A DNA stretch of 33,515 bases, from assembly GCA_030141605.1 (NCBI GenBank), contig JAQGDQ010001590.1, positions 1-33,515 on the forward strand, given 5' to 3'. Of the stretch, positions 10,456 to 18,693 are shown in pieces; the stretch's first letter is position 1; each line of letters begins with the position of its first letter. The notes beneath the pieces were generated by a model that was given only the letters and a program-made list of their open reading frames with translations, searched no databases and was not told the DNA's origin. A program made the translations under genes and the position numbers. This stretch comes from Tubiluchus corallicola. Its lineage: Eukaryota > Priapulida > Priapulimorpha > Priapulimorphida > Tubiluchidae.

Positions 10456-10724
10456 TAGTTGACTTAACACAAGCACTGCTAGCAGTCAAAGTGGTTGAAA
10501 ATGCAAGATGTTTAATCTGTAGTATGTTGTTTACGTTGAAGTGTTGATGTTTTGCTTTTCTTAGGGCTCACAGTGCAAACAACAGCCTACACAATACGCA
10601 AGTAATAAATAAAAACAAACAGTTTGTCGAGTTATTTTCGCATTTAGCAAACCTAAAAATGTTGATTGATAAACTATGATTGATCAGCATTTATTATCAA
10701 CGGCTTCATCTATAAGCCTGCAGA

Positions 10725-10818
10725 CATTAACGCAGGTGTATCATGATATGTATCGAATCGCGAGGTAAATATCGTGATATGTAACGTACCGTGACCTACG
10801 TGTATCGTTACAACCCTA
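10725..10818 (-). mobile_element. Possible terminus of a CGATA-rich DNA transposon
   Basis: Minus-strand reading begins TAGGGTTGTAACGATACACG and continues with repeated CACGATA/CGATACATAT motifs, a style common at hAT-type ends. A similar CGATA-rich patch lies at 9390-9480, but the ends are not clear inverted repeats and no target duplication is visible. Weak call. Confidence 0.25.
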
Positions 10819-10861
10819 TGCTCAATGACAGTCCATTGAGAGGTGTTTACCCTCGGCTGGT

Positions 10862-11669
10862 AACATTCATTCTCGTAACAGAGACATGGAGGAGACTTGA
10901 TACAAACGTGTAAAAATTGCGCATGGATTAGGTGGCATTGAAAGAGAAAAAATGTTTACACTGGCAAATAATGGCAGAACCAGAGGACACTTTCTTAAAA
11001 TTTTTAAACATAGAGCTAAATTGGATTGTAGAAAATATTTTTTTATGGAAAGAGTGGCTAGAACAGGGGTGTGCAAATTATCTGACTAGCCGGGCCACAT
11101 TAAACTTTCCCGCAATTCCTGCGGGCCACAGGCAGTTTGATCAAGGAGCCAAGTACAGAAAGACCTAATAACGATTTTTTTGCATCCGACCTGCGTACAT
11201 CATTACCACTACACTCAAGAAACTATTATAGAAGTTATTAAAATTTATATTACAAACCATATATTTCTACTTTCAGGACAGATAGTGGTAATTTCATTAC
11301 AATGCATATTAGTAATGTGTATCACACAGTCTGTGTAGTACAGTGATATTAAGCTACAACCGTTTTGTAAGGGCTAATGGCATCCGATCTAGTAGAAAAA
11401 ACTACCTGCACTGTCTTTGGGATCGTGGCACGGACTTCAGCTGGATACACTCAATTAATCGCCCGGGCCGCACTTTCATTAGGTTGACAAATCTCTTCGC
11501 GGGCCGCATAAAATCTCTCGGGGGGCCTCAATTTGCACACCCCTGGGCTAGAGAGTAGAATTTACTCCCGTCTGAAATTGCTAAAGCTTCTTCAGTGAAC
11601 AACTTCAAGAACAAGCTGGATAGATATTTAGACAAGAAATATGGGGTAACAACGAGATTGTTTGATTAA
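10862..11669 (+). pseudogene. CR1-like LINE reverse transcriptase C-terminus, split by a hAT MITE
   Basis: Before the MITE the plus strand reads KIAHGLGGIEREKMF, then NNGRTRGHFLKIFKHRAKLD and CRKYFFMERVAR. After the MITE and its target duplication the same frame continues as NLLPSEIAKASSVNNFKNKLD and ends at TAA (11667-11669). These motifs (TRGH..K..K.R..D, FF..RV, LP.ei..a.svn.FK..LD) are typical of the C-terminal end of CR1/L2-type reverse transcriptases. The fragment is dead: a TGA upstream near 10895, a TAG at 11556-11558 where the family usually has Trp, and a 5' truncation. It lies antisense inside the RPF2 intron. Confidence 0.85.
11064..11545. mobile_element. hAT-type MITE, copy 1 (482 bp)
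   Basis: Starts CAGGGGTGTGCAAATT and ends AATTTGCACACCCCTG, which are perfect terminal inverted repeats of hAT (Charlie-like) type. The flanks GGCTAGAA and GGCTAGAG form an 8-bp target duplication with one mismatch. Interior GGCCCGC/GCGGGCC-rich ends match copy 2 at 26724-27232 in opposite orientation. There is no transposase frame. It interrupts the CR1-like fragment, so it is the younger insertion. Confidence 0.95.
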
Positions 11670-11686
11670 TCTCTACCGCTCTTGTA

Positions 11687-11741
11687 TTTTACACCTGCAG
11701 GTGTAAAAAGTTTGATCAAGCACCTGGTGGCGTAGGTGCTT
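11687..11741. other. Two hairpins in the LINE 3' UTR
   Basis: Positions 11687-11708 are a perfect 22-bp palindrome centred on CCTGCAGG. Positions 11718-11741 form AAGCACCT / AGGTGCTT with an 8-nt loop. They follow the LINE stop codon by 18 and 49 nt, where CR1/L2-type elements often carry 3' hairpins used in reverse-transcription priming. Confidence 0.7.
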
Positions 11742-11978
11742 ATGCGACGTCATTTTGCGTTCATCCGAAGATGTATGTTTAAATCTTAGTACCTACTCGA
11801 GGTGTTTATGACAGTTTTATTGCCGAAATTTTCTAATTTTCTCAAATATTACAAACCAAGCTCAACTTCCAGAGAGCCTTGGTTTTTCCTTTAACACTCA
11901 GTCTGCTTGTCAATGCCTGACATATATATCCACATTAATGTCTACTGACAAATTCATGTAGACAAGCACAAGACTTAC

Positions 11979-12053
11979 CAACTTTGGCTCCTTATGCTGT
12001 AAAGCACGTTTAGCCCGTTGAGTTTTGGGCTTGATAATTCGCTGCAAAACCAT
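11979..12053 (-). CDS. RPF2: RPF2 ribosome production factor 2 homolog, exon 1
   Basis: This 75-bp exon encodes the first 25 residues, MVLQRIIKPKTQRAKRALQH then KEPKL, and ends in phase 0 at a GTAAGT donor (11978-11973). It matches the conserved basic N-terminus of animal RPF2 (..VVKPKTKRAKR..EPKL). Joined to VENTKSAMFVRG of exon 2, it reproduces the family sequence across the junction. The exon is too short to stand out as an open frame. The ATG at 12053-12051 is chosen because the homology begins one or two residues after it and no upstream in-frame extension is needed. A TTTGCAG acceptor-like string ends only one base before the ATG, so the 5' UTR may be supplied by an upstream exon or a trans-spliced leader. 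Confidence 0.95.
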
Positions 12054-12062
12054 ACTGCAAAT
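12054..12062 (-). promoter_or_regulatory. Putative 3' splice acceptor 1 nt before the RPF2 ATG
   Basis: The minus strand reads ATATTTGCAG then T then ATG. A good CAG with a modest pyrimidine tract at this position implies a 5'-UTR intron or a spliced-leader addition site. Chance cannot be excluded. Confidence 0.45.
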
Positions 12063-12590
12063 ATATTAACGTCTATGCGTTGCACTATTTTGATAAATAT
12101 TAAATTAGTCACGCTCGTACAAATTACAAGGTGCTTGGCACTGCTCGCTTGTTATCGGCAATCTTTTATTTTTCATAGACTTTGAGCAAAAGGTCCCAAC
12201 AAGGTTACTGCATTCAACGCGAGTTTCTTTTCCAATCCTTTATTTCGTGAAATACCACCTTGCAGCATTTAATAACTAGTTGTAAACATTCTCTAGCAGA
12301 AGCGAATTCGAATCGAATTTGTGACTTTTCAAATTCCAGCCGAATTTTAGTATTTTGAATTCAAATTGAGCTCGAAGGATTTTCCATAAGTTTTGAACCG
12401 CCAGTAAGAAGAGTTCTTACAAAGGTCATACATATTACTCGATTTTGTTCTGCAGTCAGACTACTAATAATAAAAACTGTGCACAGAAATTGCAACAAAT
12501 TGTGATAATATTGCATAGTGTTTTAAACGTTTTAATGACAAAGAACATAATTATGGATTGTCTGATTAAAGTCCTGAATTGTTCGAATCT
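12063..12590. other. RPF2 5' flank with GAATTC-rich patch
   Basis: No TATA box or other promoter element is convincing. Positions about 12301-12377 contain repeated GAATTCGAAT / CGAATTTG / CAAATTC strings that are mutually complementary, probably a remnant of a small DNA element. Confidence 0.4.
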
Positions 12591-12905
12591 ATATATATAT
12601 ATATATATATATAAATTCTTTATTTGTCATTAAAAATGGCTCACTCATTACAATAAAATTGAGTAATCCTCAGCGTAATGTTAAAAACAACACTGTTCAA
12701 GACAAATGCGTCCAGTGCAGACTAAAAAAAACTAAAGTGTGAAACTAAGGCCTAATATATACAATAAATGAACATATTTACAAACACAATATTAAAATAT
12801 TTTTACAAAACAATATTACAAAAAAACATTAAATTTTACAAGACATATTTTACACTATATATACATTTAACATGACACAACAGAAACATGTTTTACATGA
12901 CATAA
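12591..12905 (-). mobile_element. 3' end of the same LINE-like family (copy 2 of 3)
   Basis: The minus strand from about 12905 to 12613 carries the same terminal block as 6340-6745 (CTGAGGATTACTCAATTTTA, GAGTGAGCC, ACAAATAAAG), followed by a (TA)n tail at 12591-12612. It lies in inverted orientation to copy 3, 0.6 kb away. Confidence 0.65.
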
Positions 12906-12929
12906 TTTTTTTTAATTTTACATTTTTAA

Positions 12930-13085
12930 TCGTTTTATATAATATATATAATAATACATATAGTATATATACATAGTATATATGTATGTATATAGTATAT
13001 GTGTATATAGTATATATATGTATATATACCATATATGTATATAGTATATATACATAGTATATATACATAATATATATATAATCTA
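12930..13085. repeat. AT-rich microsatellite (TATA/TACATA)
   Basis: Long runs of TATATA, TAGTATATATACA and TATGTA. The Tyr/Ile-rich frame across it is an artefact. Confidence 0.9.
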
Positions 13086-13520
13086 TAATAATTTTAACTA
13101 AAGAATTCTTTTGAGTGAGGCTTGAATGTTCGATGCTCACCCCTCATATAATAAGTTAATAACTAAAATCACAAAAATACAATTATGGGACAATTTTACA
13201 CAAACTACATTATCCAAGGGATTGCTATAAAGCTGCTGAATAGTTTTTCTGTAATAAGCTAACTACTGTATTATAGACAAAAATCAAACAAACAGTATTG
13301 AAGCATAGCCTCCTTTGCAGAGGTAAAAATAATTAAAATAATTATCCCCAGATGTAACGCTGGCTCTGAAGTCTAGACTCTTGTTAAATAGCGTGTCGTT
13401 TTTTTCTTATTTTTAATTTGTGACGTTTTTTGTAGGGCCATTTTTCCTACGCCATTTTTACTGTGCACATGCAGTCGTTGGGATTCTTTACATCTTGATT
13501 CAATCAGTATTGTTTTTGTT
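13086..13520. other. Unassigned spacer
   Basis: No gene or element boundary recognised. Confidence 0.5.
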
Positions 13521-13740
13521 GTTAATATTGTTTTGTAAACATATTTTAATATGGCGTTTGTAAATATGTTCATTTATTGTATATAATTAGGCCTTAGTTT
13601 TGCACTTTAGATTTTTTTGGTATGCACTGGACGCATTTGTCTTGAACAGTGTTGTTATCTTAACATTACGCTGAGGCTTACTCAATTTTATTATAATGAG
13701 TGAACCATTTTAATGACAAATAAATAATTAATAAATAAAA
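13521..13740 (+). mobile_element. 3' end of the same LINE-like family (copy 3 of 3)
   Basis: Shares GTAAATATGTTCATTTATTG, GCATTTGTCTTGAACAGTG, CGCTGAGGCTTACTCAATTT and GAGTGAACCATTTTAATG with the other two copies and ends ACAAATAAATAATTAATAAA. It is more strongly 5'-truncated than copy 1. Confidence 0.65.
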
Positions 13741-14884
13741 AATAAGGTAGACACCAAACTTAGCTGAATTGAACAAGACTCTTACAAGTGAAGATTTGCT
13801 ATAAAAGGTTTTTGTTCTTGCCAGAAACGCACGTGCGAAAAAGACGGCAGGTTGCGTATATAGCTAGTTATTATTGTAAGTCGCACAAATCTCTTTTTAT
13901 TCCTTAGACCCGATATTAAGGTTAACAGTTGTCATAATTGACGTCATCACCTGAAAATCGGATTCTTGGTGTCACAACGTCAACACACAGTGATATTTTT
14001 TTAGATAGTTTGGGCTGTTGATCTGTTTTTATGGATGACTTTGTTCAGCATTTTTATGTAGATTTTTTACAGGTTTTGTGCAAAAACATTATAGATCTGA
14101 CAGCTGGATTGGGTGTGAGATCAGTGTGATCCGTATCATCTTCAAGCCTCAATAACAAAAAACTGTAATTCATCTTAAATGGCATGGCAGTAGGGATTTT
14201 TTTACTGTAAAACTAATGGGTGGTTGCCCCACTGGTGGACTAAATTGCTCCACTAGTTGTACATCGAAGTCTTGAATAATATACTTCTAAAAAGTCTTTG
14301 ACGACATACTAGAAGTTTGCGTGTCATATTTGCCGAGCCAGAAGTGTTTTTTAAAACACTGGGTGTCAGCTTCTGGTCAGCCCCGGATTAAGCACATGTT
14401 TAGGGCTACAGGGCAGGGGAGGGGCCACACAGTTTCTTTTTAAGTGAAATATATCAGAGCATGTGTGGCAGTTAATTTGTGGACTACCCGCAACTTGATA
14501 TCGTGTTTTAGGGAATCACAGTAAAATTTATGCTAAAATCTCTAGCAATGGCGGATTCAGATTTAGTCAAAAGTCGTATATTAGAGATTAGTCGTGATTC
14601 CACAATCGGTCATAGACATTTCATTCGAGAATTCGAGAGCTTCTAGTGGTCAATATTTTAAATTATGTAAAAATTGTAATTCACGTACTATTGATTACGG
14701 TAGTATACCGCTGAATATCCTTGAGTACAAAAAACAGGATATTGAGCATTTTATAACACACCTACGGAAAAATAGATGCCGTACTCGCTACCAATGCCAG
14801 GAGTTATCTATTCTTCCTGAAAATGTATTTTAACTCCTCTAGACCTTCCTTTTCATACAGGTAGCAGAAGGCTAGGAACTATCT
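13741..14884. other. Unassigned spacer with one nested hairpin
   Basis: CCAGAAG (14338-14344) pairs with CTTCTGG (14370-14376), and inside it GTGTTTT pairs with AAAACAC. A 79-codon plus-strand frame (14594-14833) may be a decayed upstream part of the LINE at 14885, but I see no diagnostic motif in it. Confidence 0.45.
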
Positions 14885-15886
14885 TGTACCTTTTTACTAG
14901 GACAAGGTAACTTTAAAGATTTTCTTCTTAAAATTGGATACATACACGAAAATGCCTGTATATGCTCAGAGGAAGCACAAACAGTTGAACATTTGCTTTT
15001 TAATTGTACTTTGGTCGACGAAAATAAAAGATTAGCGCTCGCAAATAGCCTACAATTTCAGAACATTAGTAAAATTTATACATCTCGTGACAAAAACCTG
15101 CTAGATGCTTTCACTGAGTTAGTTTGCGATTCGTTTTTACAAACTTCAGTGTAAAATATTGAACTTTCCGTAACAGAACAAATCTGTAGACAGCAAATTT
15201 TTCTGTTCCTAGTCACTTTTAGATTATACAGGTCGTTTTGTGTAAACTGGTGCTATTTGATTTTAGTTGTTCTTTTATATTATTTTGAGGTACGAAATCC
15301 GTGATTTATTGGTATATAAAAGTCTTATGAATGTAACAACTACTTTATTTACAAATGTTTTTTAACCATACCCTGCAATTAGAGGGTCACTGTATGTGTT
15401 AGTGTCTCTGAGAGGCATTTATGACAACTTCAAAAGTCTCAGTTATATTTTCATATAAACCACTGATCTTTATTTCTGCAACATTTAAAACAAAAAAAAA
15501 TAGAAAGGCAAAGGTGACTGACATTTGCTAATTTAGATAGATTGTTACATAGTTTAGTCCATTCATAAATATCAGTGAATAAATCAAAATAAAAATTAAT
15601 AGAAGTAAACTTACATCGTTGCAGCATATATCTAATGATAAATTTCACTAGCTTGCACAAGACATATGTTCACTCATACAACAGAACAGCATAATGAAAA
15701 ACGTAACTAGGTCAGAGCACACACTTTAAACTTTCTAACTAGATGGAGCCACCTTGACTACAAAATTAAAATTTATTAAGTCAGGTTCACACTGGCCTTA
15801 ATAGCATGTATTTTATGTAAATATTTGTATATGTGTATAATTTTAAATAAAGAATAATAATAATAATGATAATAATAATAATAATA
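14885..15886 (+). mobile_element. LINE 3' fragment with CxC...H...C reverse transcriptase tail
   Basis: Frame 14885-15154 reads CTFLLGQGNFKDFLLKIGYI, then ENACICSEEAQTVEHLLFNC, and ends at TAA after LQTSV. The order lLxGqGxF..yL..., C-x-C, then EHLLFNC is the usual C-terminus of Jockey/I/R1-type non-LTR reverse transcriptases. An AT-rich 3' UTR follows, ending in TTAAATAAAGAATAATAATA and an (AAT)n tail at about 15849-15886. The element is heavily 5'-truncated. The local frame is open for 90 codons, but the upstream ORF is missing. Confidence 0.8.
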
Positions 15887-16300
15887 GGGCCTCAGGAGAA
15901 GAGGGGTCACAGTTTAGGGGTCATGTGTGGCGGTTTGTGTTTGTTTACGATATGATGATACAGTTGGGTATCGAGTTTTTGGCTACTGAGCAACCTGAAC
16001 TGCTGCAGCCTATCATAATATATTTCAAATGTGGTAATACTTATAGAAATGTGGTGCTACGGAAAACGGGATAGAGTCATCTCTACATTTGTGATCTAAT
16101 AACACTTTTTTGTGTAATCTAAAGCTGATGCTTTAGCATCTACTGTAAATAAATCTTATTGCAACTTTTTTTTCATTTCGAAAGATCAAATTTCGTTTTA
16201 CAGTTTAGTATTGTGTTTATTCTGAATTACCACTTAATAACTTAATATTATGTGATGGCAGCATAATCTTCTTGGTGCTTAAGGCCATCTGAGGCTCTTA
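15887..16300. other. Unassigned spacer
   Basis: Nothing supported between two LINE fragments. Confidence 0.5.
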
Positions 16301-17265
16301 ATCTGGCCCTGTTTTGCTGTGCACAACAAGCTAGCTCCCGTCCTTTTCAGGTACATGCTGTGTCCTTGTGTGACTTCATTTAAATTTCTATTGTTGTACC
16401 AACAGGTAGGGAAAGTTAAATTAAACGTGAACACACATAAACGTATTAAGTATTGCAGGACTGACGTGGCAAGGCACTTCATCACTAACACTGGCCCTAG
16501 ACTTTGGAATAACATCAACAAATACATAAAAAATTCTTTATCTATAAATAACTTGAAATGAAATTTCAAAACTGAAATCTTTTCTAATTATACAGAATAA
16601 ATCAATTTGATTAATTACGCTGCTGTCCCTGTCAGAATCCATCACGTTGCTGGCTATGTCAATTTTTACATTTCTATAGTTCATGTTACTTCATACAGAT
16701 ACGATCACATCTTTCTCCTCTTTCTATTCTCGATTAACCTTCCTTTCTACTCCTTTACTGCTCTTTTCTACTACACTCAGTCCACATTCATTACTTCATA
16801 CAGATACCATCACATCTTTCTCCTTCTTTCTATTCTCTATTAACCTTCCTTTCTACTCCTTTACTGCTCTTTTCTACTACACTCAGTCCACATTCATTAC
16901 TTCATACAGATACCATCACATCTTTCTCCTTCTTTCTATTCTCTATTAACCTTCCTTTCTACTCCTTTACTGCTCTTTTCTATTACACTCAGTCCACATT
17001 CATTACTTCATACAGATACCATTACATCTTTCTCCTTCTTTCTATTCTCTATTAACCCTTCTTTCTACTCCTTTACTGCTCTTTTCTACTACACTCAGTC
17101 CACATGCATTTGGGTGCTCTAAAGAAGTAATTACTTCTTGAGTACCCCACGGGTCATTTGCGGCTTGGCATCCTGTGCATATAATATTAAATATATTATT
17201 AAATACTTTTATGTACAATGCTGTAATGATCGTTGTGGATATATTTAATAAATAAATAAATAAGA
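16301..17265 (+). mobile_element. LINE 3' fragment with tandem repeats in its 3' UTR
   Basis: Frame 16319-16600 reads HNKLAPVLFRYM, later NVNTHKRIKYCRTDVARHFI, TNTGPRLWNNINKYIKNSLS and, past an in-frame TGA (16559-16561), NFKTEIFSNYTE then TAA. The GPxLWNxI...IK.S.S...FK signature is the C-terminal end of a non-LTR reverse transcriptase of the CR1/L2 style. The downstream sequence holds four ~105-bp tandem units, a strong hairpin at 17112-17147 and a (AATA)n end at about 17247-17263. This is a third LINE lineage, distinct from those at 10862 and 14885. Confidence 0.78.
16687..17105. repeat. 105-106-bp tandem repeat (4 copies) in LINE 3' UTR
   Basis: Units begin TACTTCATACAGATACCATC at 16687, 16792, 16898 and 17004. 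They are pyrimidine-rich (TCTTTCTCCTTCTTTCTATT) and nearly identical. Overlapping Ser/Phe-rich frames are artefacts of the composition. Confidence 0.95.
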
Positions 17266-17510
17266 AAATTATTCGAATTTTGCCTGTCCTGGTTGTCCCA
17301 CCAGCAAAATTCCCTAAAAAAATTTCCTGTGTTATTTGCTGCATAAATTACGAAAATTAAGTAGTTTTACAAACATGCTTCTCAATTTTTTGAAACCATT
17401 ATAGTTTGGTTAGCTTGTTTTAATTCTTTTAAAAACTTAGTATGCAATCAAAGTCACCACGATAGTAATTCTACTTTAGTCATTAAACTCTTTCTGATAG
17501 GTGAATTTAG
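17266..17510. other. Unassigned spacer
   Basis: Short stretch without recognised features. Confidence 0.5.
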
Positions 17511-17741
17511 AGAGAGAGGGAGTGAGAGAGAGAGAAAGAGGGAGAGAGAGAGAGAGGGGGGAGAGAGAGAGACACACAGAGGGAGTGAGAGAGAGAGAGA
17601 GTAGAGAGAGAGGGGAGAGCAAGAGAGAGAGGGAGAGAGAGAGAGACACACAGAGGGAGAGAGAGAGAGACACACAGAGGGAGAGGGAGTGAGAGAGAAA
17701 GAGGGAGGAGAGAGAGAGAGAGGGAGAGAGAGAGAGGTGTA
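17511..17741. repeat. Purine-rich (GA)n microsatellite with GACACACAGAGG interruptions
   Basis: About 230 bp of GAGAGA/GGGAGA with three or four GACACACAGAGGGAG inserts. One strand is almost pure purine, a composition able to form triplex DNA. The Ser/Leu- and Arg/Glu-rich frames are artefacts. Confidence 0.95.
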
Positions 17742-17844
17742 ATTGTTTATTTTCAAGTTTCAAAAATAGAATTAAGAGTTGCCAACTTCTTTGCGTTAGG
17801 CAGCTCAGACCCGAAGTGTTATAACCATCAGGCTGCGTCATATA

Positions 17845-18353
17845 CAGTGATGAGAATTTTCTGCGGATACGCGGAATTCTGAGTTTTAGGAAGACCAGTA
17901 GTGCCATTTTTGTAAATCACGTAAATTCGTTGAGAAAATTTCTACGGACCCAGTACATTATTTCACAAGCTGACCGCTAGTTGGCAGGCCGTCACTTTGT
18001 TTACATCACGTACATCAGTGTAACCACGTGTATATCTCTATGTATAAAAATATAGAATCAATTGTGCGGAGTTATTTGAGTCAATTGCAGACAGTTTTTA
18101 TATACTTTTGCATAGGAGCGGCCAGTACTTAGGCGTTTTTGAGACAATTAGGTATCATGTATCCTCGAGAGTTGGGTATTTTAAATTATGCATGAAACAA
18201 GGTAACTGATATTTTAAGTCCACTTAGAGGCTCTCTATGGTCACAAAATTGCAGTTTGTTGCTTCGCCCCCTTGAACCCCCATGGGGGCTTATGCGGCCC
18301 CCAAACCCCCGGCCTGTTTCAGAGTTTTTTGCAATTTGCCATTCTCATCCCTG
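17845..18353. mobile_element. Candidate TIR element (509 bp)
   Basis: Starts CAGTGATGAGAATTTT and ends GCCATTCTCATCCCTG, giving inverted termini of about 13 bp with one mismatch. The outer flanks CATATA and CATATT resemble an imperfect target duplication. The interior includes a CCCCC-rich stretch (about 18265-18315) and no transposase frame. The CAG...CTG ends suggest the hAT group, but no second copy is in the window to fix the limits. Confidence 0.5.
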
Positions 18354-18693
18354 CATATTATTAAGCAAGACCCTAAAAGATGAAAGTCAAAAACTTTTGA
18401 AATGAATCAGTCACCCCAGTTAATCATGCACTACGTAGGACATTCTCGCTCTTGCTCGGGACCGGATTGACACCACAAGAAGCCTTAAACACTGAAAAAG
18501 ATTAAGATACCCCCCATGAAATGAAATGCCCTAGTGATTTAGAGATACCTGATAACGTACCACATAAATTACCTGAGTTCTTAGACGCAAGTGTAAAAGC
18601 AACATAGCCAAGTTTGTACATTTAAGTTTTTGTGACCTTGGACATGTTTACGTTCCACTGGACTGTTTGCATACCAGGGCTCTAAGTGGGTAG
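18354..18693. other. Unassigned spacer
   Basis: No exon or element recognised between the TIR element and the 58-bp array. Confidence 0.5.

Larger units (their letters stand above)
9326..11978 (-). other. RPF2 intron 1 (2,653 bp, GT-AG)
   Basis: Donor GTAAGT reads on the minus strand from 11978, and the acceptor TTTCAG ends at 9326. The intron holds a 53-bp minisatellite, a CR1-like LINE fragment in antisense to the gene, and a hAT MITE. These insertions account for most of its length. Positions 9326-9544 and 10456-10724 contain no feature I can support. Confidence 0.93.

Noticed and set aside
9390-10818. A single hAT transposon spanning the 53-bp minisatellite
   Set aside because: Both ends are rich in CGATA/TATCG strings, but the terminal sequences are not inverted repeats of each other and no 8-bp duplication was found.
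11343-11558. 71-codon frame and its counterpart at 26956-26723
   Set aside because: Both translate the hAT MITE; they are similar only because the MITE copies are similar, with no transposase motif.
14594-14833. 79-codon plus-strand frame as a gene
   Set aside because: No family motif, no start context or exon signals, and it directly precedes a LINE fragment. Most likely decayed retroelement sequence.
17454-17907. Ser/Leu-rich and Arg/Glu-rich frames of 63 to 143 codons
   Set aside because: They translate a (GA)n microsatellite on either strand.
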